From Neiella marina (GTDB lineage: Bacteria; Pseudomonadota; Gammaproteobacteria; Enterobacterales; Neiellaceae), in NCBI RefSeq assembly GCF_002165625.1, contig NZ_NGNS01000021.1:20778-84777 (forward strand): a DNA stretch of 64,000 bases, written 5' to 3'. Of this stretch, positions 1 through 9,150 are shown piece by piece. The translations under genes were made by a program, and so were the position numbers. The notes under the pieces are model-generated. The model searched no databases. It saw only the letters and a list, made by a program, of their open reading frames with translations, and was not told the DNA's origin. The stretch's first letter is position 1. Each line of letters opens with the position of its first letter.

Positions 1-14
1 ACAACGAGCCGCTG

Positions 15-869
15 ATGAGACCCATTCTTGAGCACATCCCCCATAGCCGAGAACAATCGTTTTACGCTGGGCGCTATAAAGGCCAAGGCTTTACCTTTCC
101 GTGGCATTACCATCCCGAGTGGGAACTGACCTACATCATTTCAGGCACAGGTACGGCTTATACCGGCAACGCCATCCGCCACTTTGGTGATGGTGAACTA
201 GCGCTCATGGGGCCGCACTTACCCCACTGTTGGAAAAGCAACGTCAATGATGGTGAGCAGGTCAGCTCGGTATTTATTCAATGGAGTGCTGATTTATTGG
301 GCGACAAATGGATGGAGAAGTCCGAATTCAGCGCCATTCGAAAACTGCTAATGAATTGTGAATCGGGACTATTGTTTTCAGGCTATAAAGTGCCTTTTAT
401 TGGTGAGCGAATGCGCGAACTGGTTCGAGCCAAACCGTTTGAGCGACTACTGGCTTTTATGGCATTGCTGCAAGATCTCACCACCTTAGATGCCGAGCCC
501 ATCAGCCATGGTGGCATTCAATATCAGGACAATAACGCCTCAAAGCGAATCGAGAATATCCTCAATTATGTAGCGGCCAACTACGAGCAGAAGATCGACG
601 CTCAGCAAATGGCCGACCTCACCAATATGACACCGGTGTCGTTCTCCAAATACTTTAAGCGGGTATTCAAAAAAACCTTTACCTCTTATCTCAATGAATA
701 CCGTGTGACTCAAGCGTGCGGCCTACTGATCCGTACCGATGAACCAGTGGAAGAAATTGGCTATCGCTGCGGCTACCAGAACATGGCGTTCTTTCACCGC
801 CAATTCAAAACCATCATGAAGCAAACCCCGTTGAAATACCGCCAGCAATTTCAGGCCGCACAAGGCTAG
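15..869 (+). CDS. AraC-family transcriptional regulator with N-terminal cupin
   Basis: A 284-residue cytoplasmic DNA-binding regulator. Residues about 10-85 form a cupin-type sugar-sensing domain: HYHPEWELTYI followed by a glycine-rich strand is the typical AraC_binding pattern. Residues about 180-280 hold the double helix-turn-helix, with the second-helix signature GYRCGYQNMAFFHRQFK and the ending TPLKYRQQF. The ATG at 15 gives a full-length family member, but only 14 bases precede it, so promoter and ribosome site cannot be judged. The target is unknown and may lie left of the window. The gene is followed by a strong hairpin, so it is probably the last of its unit. Cupin-AraC proteins commonly activate sugar genes, which would fit the polysaccharide theme here; that link is inference. 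Confidence 0.88.
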   Translation: MRPILEHIPHSREQSFYAGRYKGQGFTFPWHYHPEWELTYIISGTGTAYTGNAIRHFGDGELALMGPHLPHCWKSNVNDGEQVSSVFIQWSADLLGDKWMEKSEFSAIRKLLMNCESGLLFSGYKVPFIGERMRELVRAKPFERLLAFMALLQDLTTLDAEPISHGGIQYQDNNASKRIENILNYVAANYEQKIDAQQMADLTNMTPVSFSKYFKRVFKKTFTSYLNEYRVTQACGLLIRTDEPVEEIGYRCGYQNMAFFHRQFKTIMKQTPLKYRQQFQAAQG

Positions 870-896
870 CCCGATGACCTGTTTTGGTCATCGGGC
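869..896. terminator. Hairpin between convergent genes
   Basis: An 11-bp perfect stem GCCCGATGACC / GGTCATCGGGC with a 6-nt loop starts at the stop codon of the AraC gene and sits between it and the convergent DUF3016 gene. No long T-run follows on either strand, so it is a plausible rather than canonical bidirectional terminator. Confidence 0.6.
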
Positions 897-913
897 GCAG
901 CTGTATTGTTGCT

Positions 914-1489
914 TTATTGATTGGACAAGCCATCAACCTGAGGTAGCAGTGAGCGACGGAACCATTGCTCAATTAGCGATTTGTCATAAGCCAGTTTGTC
1001 TTGATTGAAGTTGTAAGCGCCGCCGCTATGCAAATAATTTCTGTTGTTCAACGCCTCTGCACCTTCTAAGACCACTGAGTTAGTGCTATCGAGTACCGCA
1101 AACTTGAAGCTAATGGCAGGGCTGTAAGCACGGTCATACACTCGCACGCCTCGCATACCAGCTTGTGTTTTCGCACTGGTATCGCCAGCCAAATCCAGAT
1201 CGGTGACTAGCATTTGTAGCTTGTATCCTTCGGGTAGCTTGGCGGCATTGGCAGCAATAGTATCTCCTAACTGTTTAAACACATTGGTTCGATACTTAGT
1301 CGCAGTGGCGTGGCGACCTTCGTTAATATCACGGTAATTGTGCCATTCATGCCACTGTAGCTGCATATTGTCGGTGAGCTGAGTGACTGTTGTTTCTTGC
1401 TCTTGGGCAAGCGCCGCACCTGACATCAAAGCGCCAGCCATGATCACCAAAGCAACCCATTTACCTGTCATATTCGTTAAGCTTTTCAT
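914..1489 (-). CDS. DUF3016-type secreted protein
   Basis: A 191-residue protein with an N-terminal signal peptide (hydrophobic stretch, then GAALAQ as a probable signal peptidase I site near residue 29). The body carries the features I associate with DUF3016: W-H-E-W-H-N-Y-R-D early, LPEGYKL...VTDLDLAGD in the middle, and a C-terminal IEQWFRRSLL. The family has no established function. The start is supported by GAGGAAACACA just upstream of the ATG. It is transcribed alone, convergent with the AraC gene. Export to the periplasm is inferred from the signal peptide. Confidence 0.75.
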   Translation of the reverse strand: MKSLTNMTGKWVALVIMAGALMSGAALAQEQETTVTQLTDNMQLQWHEWHNYRDINEGRHATATKYRTNVFKQLGDTIAANAAKLPEGYKLQMLVTDLDLAGDTSAKTQAGMRGVRVYDRAYSPAISFKFAVLDSTNSVVLEGAEALNNRNYLHSGGAYNFNQDKLAYDKSLIEQWFRRSLLPQVDGLSNQ

Positions 1490-1787
1490 TGTGTTTCCTC
1501 TGCCTCTCTGTGCTCGTAAGGTAGGACAAAACTCATGTCGATGGGAGAATGTTAGTGACGAAAGAACGATTAAAAAACAGTCAAAAATGAAAACAACTGT
1601 TCCGCAAAGTGAGACAAAGTCGGTACAGCGTCGCTAGCTTCTTGTTTTGGCAAGTAATTAGATTCCTGCCCTCGGTTATCCAATCCTGTTCGCGAAAAAC
1701 AAATGGTCAAATCATTTGAGCATTTAAACCTTTTTTACATTTCATTCGACTAAGTAGTAGTTATTCGTTTTCAATTAAAGGCAAACC

Positions 1788-2537
1788 ATGAAGCTCATAC
1801 TCACTATCTGTCTGTCAGTTATTCTGTTCACAGCAACGGCTTGGGCCAACCCAGTCAGCAAGGTGCTGATTGTCGTATCTAATAAAGTCCATATGGGCGA
1901 TCCTGAACAGCATGATGCGAGAAACAACTTATGGGAGTTCGCGCCGCCTTATCATGTTTTTCTCAGTCATGGCTTCGATGTTGATTTTGTCTCTCCTGAC
2001 GGTGGCAAAGTCGAGTTCATGATGGATCCGGTTGGCATTAGTAGTTACACCATCAAGCATGAGGGCTTTTTGGATAAAGCCAATAGCTCGATGTCGCCAG
2101 GCCAAGTCAATCCAAGTGAGTACTGGGGCGTGTTCATTGGTGGTGGCTACGGGGTCATGTTTGACGTCGCAAACAACCAACAAATCCATTCGCTCATCAG
2201 CCAAATTTATCAGTCTGGCGGCATTGTTGGCGTTGGCGGTCATGGTGCAGCAGGCATTGCCAACGTCAAATTGGCCAATGGCGAATTTTTAGTGAAGGGG
2301 AAAAGAGTGGCAGGATTTCCAAACGCGACTGAAACAGCCAAACCATGGGCTAAACAAGGGACTTTGCTACCTTTTTTGATTGAAAGCCAACTCAACAAAA
2401 ATGGTGCTTTGGCACAGAATAAACAGACTCTGAAAGATAAGCATGCGGTGGTTACCGATCAAAGAATCGTGTCAACCATGTTTCTGCCGTCGGCCGCACT
2501 TGTGGCGAAAGAAATGATTGTCGAAAACGCATTATAA
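1788..2537 (+). CDS. Secreted DJ-1/PfpI-like protein lacking the nucleophile cysteine
   Basis: A 249-residue protein with a clear signal peptide (cleavage after TAWA, about residue 20) followed by a class I glutamine-amidotransferase-like fold: KVLIVVSN strand, FVSPDGG, then the nucleophile-elbow region. In Hsp31/PfpI relatives that elbow normally reads A-V-C-H-G-P-A. Here it reads VGVGGHGAAG, so the catalytic Cys position is Gly while the following His-Gly is kept. The protein is therefore probably not a Cys-dependent glyoxalase or peptidase. A later AGFPNATETA segment also matches the family. The start is backed by AAAGGCAAACC before the ATG. The 298 bases upstream hold no other gene I can support. 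It converges on the sulfatase pair. Confidence 0.72.
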   Translation: MKLILTICLSVILFTATAWANPVSKVLIVVSNKVHMGDPEQHDARNNLWEFAPPYHVFLSHGFDVDFVSPDGGKVEFMMDPVGISSYTIKHEGFLDKANSSMSPGQVNPSEYWGVFIGGGYGVMFDVANNQQIHSLISQIYQSGGIVGVGGHGAAGIANVKLANGEFLVKGKRVAGFPNATETAKPWAKQGTLLPFLIESQLNKNGALAQNKQTLKDKHAVVTDQRIVSTMFLPSAALVAKEMIVENAL

Positions 2538-2625
2538 GTCGCAGGAAACCCTCAACCAGCGACTCGAACAGGGTTTAAATAATCCGCCGAGGCCATCGTA
2601 AGCTGCCCAAGACGACTGGCATCCA

Positions 2626-2650
2626 TCAAAAGGATGCCAGCCAAAGACTC
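2626..2650. terminator. Hairpin between DJ-1-like gene and sulfatase
   Basis: A 9-bp perfect stem CTGGCATCC / GGATGCCAG with a 7-nt loop lies between two convergent genes. A T-run (CTTTTTCT) follows on the plus side after a gap of about 10 bases. Probably terminates the DJ-1-like gene and possibly the sulfatase pair in the other direction. Confidence 0.55.
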
Positions 2651-2655
2651 TTTTT

Positions 2656-4125
2656 CTAACGTATTACTTCGCCTGTTGCGGTAATTTTATAAGCGGGCTT
2701 TTGCCGAGCTTCTTTCAAGTTGTTTTGGTAAAGCTCTTGGTAGAACTGGTCTTTCACCTTCTTGTATTCATATGATTGAAGGAGAATGTTATTGATGTTT
2801 TTCTTATTCCACTGATTCCATAGCCGTACAAGCTGTTCTTGTCGTTCAGGATATTGATCCACCAAGTTATTCTTTTCATGGGGATCATTCTTCATATCAA
2901 AAAAGCTTCTTCCCACTTCAGGCAATGGCTGATTCAAGTACTTTGAATCCATGGTGCGTACAGCAAAGATATTGTCCTGTTCTTCTAATCGCCAAAACAA
3001 GGCTTGGTGAGGCGTTCCGGTCTTTTGGCCTGTCACGTAGGGCAATAGATTGACGCCATCAAGCTCGCCGTCTTCAACTTGTGCCCCTGCTAGAGCTACT
3101 GACGTCGCGGCAATATCGAGTGAAGAAACCAACCCCTTAAACTTAACGCCTTGCTTTATTTTAGCTGGCCAGTGAGCAATGAAAGGTACGTGAATTCCGC
3201 CCTCTAAAAGCGCTACTTTACCGCGCCTAAAAGGCGAATTATCTGCCCAGTTGAATGTTGGCAACCAAGCTTCAGGAAACACACCACCATTGTCCGATAA
3301 GAAGAAGATCAGAGTATTGTCTAATTTTCCAGCTTCTTTGAGGGCGTTTACAACCATTCCAATACCCTCATCCATAGCATCAACCATGGCAGCATAGATA
3401 CGGCGCTCGTTGTTTTCGATATGCTGATACTTGTCGATGAATTGTTTAGGTGCCTGCAACGGTGCATGAGGTGCGTTGTAAGACAAATACATGAGAAATG
3501 GAGCATCTTTACTGCCCTCAATGTAGCGGGCAGCATCTCGACTGAGCGCTGTGGTGAGGTATTCGTCAAATTCAGCAACACCAGTATTACGCATAATTGG
3601 TAAAGAATAGCCGTCACCACCAACAGTGACCTGTCCAGGCATGTAGTTGTGGCCGCCATCTAAGAATCCGTAGAAGTAATCAAACCCTCTCTTATTGGGT
3701 TGAAAATGAGGCGCTCCCCCCAAGTGCCACTTACCAAATATGGAAGTTTTATAGCCCACCTCTTGTAGCCGCTTAGCAAATGTTTTTTCCGTTAACGGCA
3801 GCCCCATATGCGGGTCTGAGGGCGAATAACTGACATTGTTCTCCATCCCAAAGCGGGCCTGATATCGGCCCGTCAATAATCCTGCACGGGAAGGTCCACA
3901 ATAAGGATGAGTCACAAAGCCATTTTCAAAAGTTACGCCGTTTTGGGCCAATTCATCCAAATTAGGTGTTTTGATCTCCGTCGGACCGGTGAACCCAACA
4001 TCGTTGTAGCCTAAGTCGTCAGCCAGAATCACGACAATATTAGGTCGGCTCTCTTCGGCTAAAACGGGGCTATTTAAGCCAACAAGGCACAGGGAAACAA
4101 ATCCCAATAGTATGAGTCGATTCAT
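2656..4125 (-). CDS. Formylglycine-dependent sulfatase (first of tandem pair)
   Basis: A 489-residue exported type I sulfatase that hydrolyses a sulfate ester, most likely on a marine galactan. Signal peptide to about residue 23 (SPVLAEES). The metal-binding start PNIVVILADDLGYNDVGF carries the paired Asp at about 36-37. The sulfatase signature [12 protein letters not shown] has Cys76, the residue converted to formylglycine. IFGKWHLGG and [11 protein letters not shown] follow, and FLSDNGG is the second metal site, so all core catalytic motifs are present. It lies 11 bases downstream of a second sulfatase on the same strand and is probably co-transcribed with it. The substrate cannot be read from sequence; a sulfated agar-type galactan (porphyran) would suit the locus. 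No formylglycine-generating enzyme gene is in the window. Confidence 0.9.
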   Translation of the reverse strand: MNRLILLGFVSLCLVGLNSPVLAEESRPNIVVILADDLGYNDVGFTGPTEIKTPNLDELAQNGVTFENGFVTHPYCGPSRAGLLTGRYQARFGMENNVSYSPSDPHMGLPLTEKTFAKRLQEVGYKTSIFGKWHLGGAPHFQPNKRGFDYFYGFLDGGHNYMPGQVTVGGDGYSLPIMRNTGVAEFDEYLTTALSRDAARYIEGSKDAPFLMYLSYNAPHAPLQAPKQFIDKYQHIENNERRIYAAMVDAMDEGIGMVVNALKEAGKLDNTLIFFLSDNGGVFPEAWLPTFNWADNSPFRRGKVALLEGGIHVPFIAHWPAKIKQGVKFKGLVSSLDIAATSVALAGAQVEDGELDGVNLLPYVTGQKTGTPHQALFWRLEEQDNIFAVRTMDSKYLNQPLPEVGRSFFDMKNDPHEKNNLVDQYPERQEQLVRLWNQWNKKNINNILLQSYEYKKVKDQFYQELYQNNLKEARQKPAYKITATGEVIR

Positions 4126-4136
4126 TATGTTACCTC

Positions 4137-5540
4137 TTAATTGTGACTCTGATTGTTCTGGTACTTATTAATTCGCTCCATCGCTGAAGCCTCATATTTG
4201 CGTTGTAACTGCCACGCAGGCCTTGCCAAGGTCGTCTCCCATTGGAAAAGAGCTTTATAGAGCGCGCGAACCTTTTGCGGGTGGCTGGCTGCTAAGTCAT
4301 GTTTTTCTGCCTGATCTTTTTCGAGGTTGTAGAGCTCTGCAGGTCGATCAGGGAAGCGCAATAGCTTCCAGTCGCCATCGCGTATCGCTGCTCGATTTTC
4401 TTTTTTCCAATAGAGCTTTTGATGCGGGCGAGACTGTTTAGCGCCAGTAACAAAGGGTTTTAAATCATCACCATCAAGGTCGGTCAGCTCATTTGCATTG
4501 CCACCCGCCGCATTCAAAAAGGTGGGGAGCAAATCTAATGTGCTTACGGGGTATTCATAGACTGTTGCCGCTTTGGTCACGCCAGGCCAACGCATTAGAA
4601 ACGGCACTCGAATACCACCTTCTAAATGACTCGCCTTAGTGCCGCTTAACGGGTAGTTATCAGAGGCGTTTTGATCGCTAGGACCGCCGTTGTCATTGGT
4701 AAATATCACGAGGGTATTGTCGCCCAACCCTAGTTCATCGAGACGGGTCAACACCCGACCAATGGCCCGATCCATGGACAGATTCATAGCTGCAAGTGTT
4801 TTGCGTTTCCCTGTTAAATTTGGAAATTGCGCTAAGTCGTCAGGCTCAGCTTGCATCGGCGCATGAACCGCATTGAAAGAGAGATAGATAAAGAATGGTT
4901 GGTTGCCATTTTGCTCCATGTACTCAATGGCACCGTCTGCAAGTACGTCGGTTAGATAAGCTTTGGGTTCAGAGAAGTTTTTAAAATTCTCCTCCAGCCT
5001 ATTTTGGGGCAGTGCATCGGCCTCTTCAGCGGTTAACTCATAATAGCTCCGAGCACCCCCTCGGAATCCGTAGAAGTAGTCAAAGCCTCGCTTGTTAGGG
5101 TGAAAGCGATCTGCGTCACCTTGGTGCCATTTGCCAAAGATAGCTGTTTTATAACCACGTTCTTGCAGGTAGTTGGCGATGGTTTTTTGGTTCAATGGCA
5201 GACCCATATCACTGCCAGTCAAACCATGTTGGCTCATGTAGCCTTCAGCGTTGATGTTGTTTTCTTCAAAACCAAATCGCTGCTGATATCTTCCTGTCAG
5301 CAAACCCGCCCTAGATGGGCCACAAACAGCGGCCGACACGTAAGCTTGATCAAATCGCATCCCTTGTTTTGCCAATTGATCCAAGTTAGGGGTTTTCATT
5401 TCGCGACTTCCATGAAAACCAAAATCAGCATACCCTGCGTCATCCGAAAAAATTAACAGAATGTTCGGTGAAGCGGCATGGGTACACTGACTCACAGCGA
5501 GCAGTATCAAAGCAATATGGCAGAGAAAGAGAGTTCGCAT
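4137..5540 (-). CDS. Formylglycine-dependent sulfatase (second of tandem pair)
   Basis: A 467-residue secreted sulfatase, promoter-proximal in a two-gene minus-strand unit. The signal peptide ends near CTHAAS (residue 23). Motifs: [18 protein letters not shown] with the metal-binding Asp pair, [12 protein letters not shown] with Cys73 as the formylglycine precursor, [24 protein letters not shown] and FTNDNGG. It is a diverged paralogue of the gene after it: the same motif order and [12 protein letters not shown] block, but different loops ([16 protein letters not shown] here), suggesting different sulfate positions or chain contexts. The start ATG at 5540 faces a divergent 7-TM AraC regulator 206 bases away, a natural candidate controller. 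Substrate assignment is inference. Confidence 0.9.
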   Translation of the reverse strand: MRTLFLCHIALILLAVSQCTHAASPNILLIFSDDAGYADFGFHGSREMKTPNLDQLAKQGMRFDQAYVSAAVCGPSRAGLLTGRYQQRFGFEENNINAEGYMSQHGLTGSDMGLPLNQKTIANYLQERGYKTAIFGKWHQGDADRFHPNKRGFDYFYGFRGGARSYYELTAEEADALPQNRLEENFKNFSEPKAYLTDVLADGAIEYMEQNGNQPFFIYLSFNAVHAPMQAEPDDLAQFPNLTGKRKTLAAMNLSMDRAIGRVLTRLDELGLGDNTLVIFTNDNGGPSDQNASDNYPLSGTKASHLEGGIRVPFLMRWPGVTKAATVYEYPVSTLDLLPTFLNAAGGNANELTDLDGDDLKPFVTGAKQSRPHQKLYWKKENRAAIRDGDWKLLRFPDRPAELYNLEKDQAEKHDLAASHPQKVRALYKALFQWETTLARPAWQLQRKYEASAMERINKYQNNQSHN

Positions 5541-5746
5541 CTAACGCCTTAACCCGAGAGCAATAAATTATTTAGGAAGTCCGTTATAGCTCAACGAAAA
5601 AAAACAGCGTTAGTAATTGTCCAAATCACTTTAAAAATAAAACTTATCGATAAAAATTAATAACATAATAAACATCAAAAGCACTTATATTGAGACTTTT
5701 GTCAACAATAGTTAGCGTCAAAGAGAGGGCAATCTAGCCAATAGAA

Positions 5747-7174
5747 ATGATTGAAACAGAGACTAGCATTGAGCTTTTTGCTCGGCGAGTTGTCCCGTTC
5801 GCCGCAGCCCATATCTTCGCGATGGTGTTGATATATCTGACCATGATTCGGGCAAGATTCGGTAAAGCCTATCCTGGTTTTGCCATATTTTTTCTTTGTT
5901 TAATTGTTTTTCTTTGCGGCCCAATCATCAATACATTTAATGTCAGTGTGCTTAGTACAGGCTACGATATTTTGAGAAATAGCCTGCTCTTTACGCTAGG
6001 CACGCCCGCACTGCTTAGTTCACTTTTCATGGTTTCAGGGCGCCCAATCAAGAAAGCTCTACTCGCGCTTCCATGTGCGTTAGGCGCAACTTGGTCGCTT
6101 TTATTTATTGTCACTCACCCAGAGACACAACATTGGCAACTAAATCCCTTGGGAGATGGTAACTACCCCCTTGTCTATTACTCTCAGGCCGCTTTAATTG
6201 TCCTTTGCTTGATACTGCCAGTACTCCACCTGCTTAAAACTAAACCGGAACGTTCGGTAAGGATTTACCTATTTGGCACGCTTAGTCTTTGCCTATTTAT
6301 GTTAGTGGGCGATCTGTTCCAAGCTTGGGAGCTTTACTATGCTGGTTCGAGCTTAACGGCGCTGAGTTGGGGCTGGGCCGCGTTTAGCGACATTCAAGAA
6401 ACCAATCGAAGAGTTGAGCAGCATGCACGCCATGAAAAGGCTTTGGCCAAAGCACAGTTTGCGTCGGCTCAACAGAATTCTTTTAGTGATTACTATCCCA
6501 CAGAGCAAGATATGGCTTACCCATTTCGCGAGCGGGATGAGCTGGTTGAAGTGGTAAAGACCGCTAGCGGTGGGTTGGTCGATGAAAAAGCGACGGAACT
6601 ACTCAAAGCACTGAGTATCTTCACTCACCACCAGTTGGGTACGATGCGAGTTCGATGTCGAGAGGTTTTATTTACTCTGGTTGATACCGCTATTTTCGTT
6701 GGAGCAGACGCTAAAGAACTCATCGCCACTCTAGAAAGCATAGGTAAAACGATTGAGCAGTGTCATGATGAAGGCTCACTACACCGGCTTATGATCAACG
6801 AATGCCATCAGTTAGTTGATCGAGTCGCAAATTGCTCCAACCAAAACAGGGATTTGCAACTAGTTGAACAAGTCAAAGAATGTCTTCGCACCGAGTACTA
6901 TAAAGATCTATCAATCAACGACATTGCGAGTCATGTGGGAGCAAGCCGTTCTCACATAATGCGTCTATTTAAAGAGCACACAGAACAAACGATTAATCAG
7001 TACCTAACGGACATACGTATTGCTAAGGCTAAACAACTGCTTCTCTCTCGGTCAGTCACGGAAACTACCTTCGAAGTGGGCTTCAATAACACAACCTATT
7101 TTTCTACTGTGTTTAAAAAGCTCACAGGGTTAACTCCTCGACAATATCAACAACAAGCTAAACAATCCGCATGA
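5747..7174 (+). CDS. Membrane-bound AraC-family regulator (multi-TM sensor)
   Basis: A 475-residue regulator with an unusual layout. Residues about 13-215 form roughly seven hydrophobic segments (for example HIFAMVLIYLTMI, AIFFLCLIVFLCG, YLFGTLSLCLFMLVGDLF). A soluble linker of about 150 residues follows. Residues about 375-470 hold an AraC double helix-turn-helix (DLSINDIASHVGASRSHIMR ... ETTFEVGFNNTTYFSTVFKK). The DNA-binding half is therefore tethered to the inner membrane and probably senses a membrane or periplasmic signal. It is divergent from the two sulfatases, which are the likely targets. Its last 17 bases overlap the 3' end of the convergent DsbA-fold gene. The N-terminal region is not a classical cupin, and I do not recognise the ligand. 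Confidence 0.85.
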   Translation: MIETETSIELFARRVVPFAAAHIFAMVLIYLTMIRARFGKAYPGFAIFFLCLIVFLCGPIINTFNVSVLSTGYDILRNSLLFTLGTPALLSSLFMVSGRPIKKALLALPCALGATWSLLFIVTHPETQHWQLNPLGDGNYPLVYYSQAALIVLCLILPVLHLLKTKPERSVRIYLFGTLSLCLFMLVGDLFQAWELYYAGSSLTALSWGWAAFSDIQETNRRVEQHARHEKALAKAQFASAQQNSFSDYYPTEQDMAYPFRERDELVEVVKTASGGLVDEKATELLKALSIFTHHQLGTMRVRCREVLFTLVDTAIFVGADAKELIATLESIGKTIEQCHDEGSLHRLMINECHQLVDRVANCSNQNRDLQLVEQVKECLRTEYYKDLSINDIASHVGASRSHIMRLFKEHTEQTINQYLTDIRIAKAKQLLLSRSVTETTFEVGFNNTTYFSTVFKKLTGLTPRQYQQQAKQSA

Positions 7175-7796
7175 ACTCGGCGAGCTTTTCGGGCTCATGG
7201 GCACCGGAAACGGCTTGCGCGCGATTGAATACAAAGGTCGGTACTGAGCGGATGCCCATGTCGACCCACTCTAGCTCTTCAGCTCTTACCGCTTCGGCAA
7301 AGCGTTCATCGGCAAGCACCGCTTGTGCTTCGGCTTGATCTAAACCGACAGCAACGGCTTCGGTAACCAGCACAGCATCCTCATCAATGACTTTTCGCTC
7401 CCCAAAAAACGCCGAGAACAAGCGCATCTTTAGCTCTGTTTCTTTGCCAAACTGGCGAGCATAATGCAGCAGCTGATGCGCTTTGAAGGTGTTAAACATC
7501 TTCATTTCATCGAAGTAATCAAAGCGAAACCCCAAATTAGCGCCGATTTGGGTCAGCTCGGCTCGGGCATTAAAACTGCCTTCTTTGGTCGTGCCGTACT
7601 TGGCCGCCAGATGGTCACGCAAATTTTCGCCACCCAAAGGCATTTTCGGATTCAGCTCAAACGGATGCCAATGAAGCTCTACCTCTATGTCATCGGCAAC
7701 CAGTTCTAATGCTCTCTCAAGCCGCTTGTAACCTATGATGCACCAAGGGCAAACCACATCAGAAACTAGGTCTAGGCGGATTTTTTTCTTACTCAT
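7158..7796 (-). CDS. DsbA-fold oxidoreductase, FrnE / HCCA-isomerase type
   Basis: A 212-residue cytoplasmic thioredoxin-fold protein. LVSDVVCPWCIIGYKRL near the N-terminus is the FrnE/2-hydroxychromene-2-carboxylate isomerase pattern with a CPWC redox motif. GIRSVPTFVFN is the cis-Pro loop, followed by VSGAHEPEKL. I chose the ATG at 7796 because it gives MSKKKIRLDLVSD, the usual family N-terminus, and overlaps the stop of the upstream glutathione transferase in an ATGA; a longer frame exists but reads through that gene. Last gene of a four-gene minus-strand set. It probably handles thiol or glutathione adducts; the exact substrate is unknown. Confidence 0.82.
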   Translation of the reverse strand: MSKKKIRLDLVSDVVCPWCIIGYKRLERALELVADDIEVELHWHPFELNPKMPLGGENLRDHLAAKYGTTKEGSFNARAELTQIGANLGFRFDYFDEMKMFNTFKAHQLLHYARQFGKETELKMRLFSAFFGERKVIDEDAVLVTEAVAVGLDQAEAQAVLADERFAEAVRAEELEWVDMGIRSVPTFVFNRAQAVSGAHEPEKLAEFMRIV

Positions 7797-8518
7797 TTCG
7801 ATTTGCTCACATCGCTCTTGAAGCGCTCGGCATTTTCCCGCTCTTGGGCGGCCACGTCGCCTTTGCCGAAGAACGCCCAAAACGGCTTAGGGATCTCAAG
7901 CGCACGTTGGGTTGCCTCACGACCATCAATTCGATCAAACCATGCCTGCAAATGCGGCAAGCCATCGACCGAGACATTGGCCCAGTAATAAGCTCTGGCC
8001 CAAGGGTAAGTCGCCATATCAGCAATGGTGTATTCGTCATTGACGAGGTATTCGCGGCCTTGCAAATGGCTGTTTAGCACTTCCATCAAGCGTCGGCTCT
8101 CATCGACATAACGTTTGATGGCAAAAGGATGCTCCTCGCCTTGCTTAGCAGCAATACGCTGAAAATACATCGCCTGCCCCATCATTGGCCCGACGCCGCC
8201 CATTTGGAACATCAGCCACTGCAAGGTTTTCGAGCGTTCATTGGCATCTTCAGGAAGAAACTTGCCGTATTTCTCAGCTAAGTACCAAAGAATCGCGCCC
8301 GACTCGAAAACCACAAAGTTATCGTTAGAGCGATCGACAATGGTCGGAATGCGCCCGTTAGGGTTGAGCTTGACGTAATCAGGTGCTTTTTGTTCTTTCT
8401 TGGAAAAATCAATGTACGTCAGATCGTACTCCACGCCAGCTTCTTCCAAGAAGATCACTGGCTTCCAGCCATTCATAGTCGAAGCGGTGTACAGATGAAT
8501 ATCTTTTGCTGTGCTCAT
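7793..8518 (-). CDS. Glutathione S-transferase family protein
   Basis: A 241-residue cytosolic GST of the YfcG/Ure2p-like type. N-terminal thioredoxin-like domain: IHLYTASTMNGWKPVIFLEE, then the glutathione-contact cis-Pro region NPNGRIPTIVDRS and FESGAILWYLAEKYG. The all-helical C-terminal domain includes YTIADMATYPWARAYYW, the conserved N-capping/hydrophobic staple region. The ATG has an AAGGAG about 12 bases upstream. It lies 16 bases after the CMD-like gene and overlaps the next gene by 4 bases, so it is part of one transcript. Family members conjugate or reduce electrophiles and disulfides, matching the quinone-reductase and thiol-redox neighbours. Confidence 0.88.
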   Translation of the reverse strand: MSTAKDIHLYTASTMNGWKPVIFLEEAGVEYDLTYIDFSKKEQKAPDYVKLNPNGRIPTIVDRSNDNFVVFESGAILWYLAEKYGKFLPEDANERSKTLQWLMFQMGGVGPMMGQAMYFQRIAAKQGEEHPFAIKRYVDESRRLMEVLNSHLQGREYLVNDEYTIADMATYPWARAYYWANVSVDGLPHLQAWFDRIDGREATQRALEIPKPFWAFFGKGDVAAQERENAERFKSDVSKSK

Positions 8519-8534
8519 GGTCTTGCGTTGCTCC

Positions 8535-9092
8535 TTATCGCTGTGATGGATGGGTCCAGGCGAATGCCTTCATTGGCGCATCCACCTCGGTATGAGTCAG
8601 CGCATTGGTGAAATTGGAAATCAACTTAGACGCCAACCCCGTTAACACTTCCAACGCCTGTCGTTTGGTGTACCCAGCATCAAGAAACTGTTGCAGTTTG
8701 TCATCGCCGATATGGCCACGTTGATCGAGCAGGGCTTTGGCAAAATCATGGAGCGCTTGCAACTTGGTATCTGGGATCACGGTGCCTTCACGCAAGGCTT
8801 CAATGACCTGTTCTGGCATCTTGCCAGCTTTCATCATCCAGGTATGACCGGGCACGCAATAGTGGCAGTTATTCTCAAAATTAGAGGTCATAAACACCAC
8901 TTGCTGCTCCACCGGCGATAGCGTGGTGTTGTTCATGAACAACGAGAAGGTTGTGTTATAGGCCTCATAAGTTGCCGGCGCTTCGGCGAGTATTTTGTGC
9001 AAGTTGGGTAACATGCCAAAACCTTTTTGCGACTGCTCCATCAAAGGCTTGGACTGTTCCGGTGCGTTGTCTAATTCATAGTAAGTAAACAT
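8535..9092 (-). CDS. Carboxymuconolactone decarboxylase / AhpD-like protein
   Basis: A 185-residue protein of the CMD/AhpD fold. The redox motif lies in NNCHYCVPGHTWMM, giving C-x2-C-x3-H as in AhpD-type peroxidase-linked disulfide reductases. I placed the start at the ATG at 9092 rather than the in-frame TTG just before it, because AGGAG stands six to eight bases upstream. The gene sits between the mdaB-like quinone reductase and the GST. Family members with this motif act in peroxide or electrophile defence rather than true muconolactone decarboxylation; that is the likeliest role here, but the partner peroxidase is not visible. Confidence 0.82.
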   Translation of the reverse strand: MFTYYELDNAPEQSKPLMEQSQKGFGMLPNLHKILAEAPATYEAYNTTFSLFMNNTTLSPVEQQVVFMTSNFENNCHYCVPGHTWMMKAGKMPEQVIEALREGTVIPDTKLQALHDFAKALLDQRGHIGDDKLQQFLDAGYTKRQALEVLTGLASKLISNFTNALTHTEVDAPMKAFAWTHPSQR

Positions 9093-9150
9093 CAATGGCT
9101 CCTAGCAATGTTGGGATCAAAATGTTGTTGGCTTATACGTCTGTTGCAGC

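Noticed and set aside
1383..1637. 84-codon plus-strand open frame over the DUF3016 start
   Set aside because: It lies mostly antisense to a real gene and its promoter, with no ribosome site and no recognisable product.
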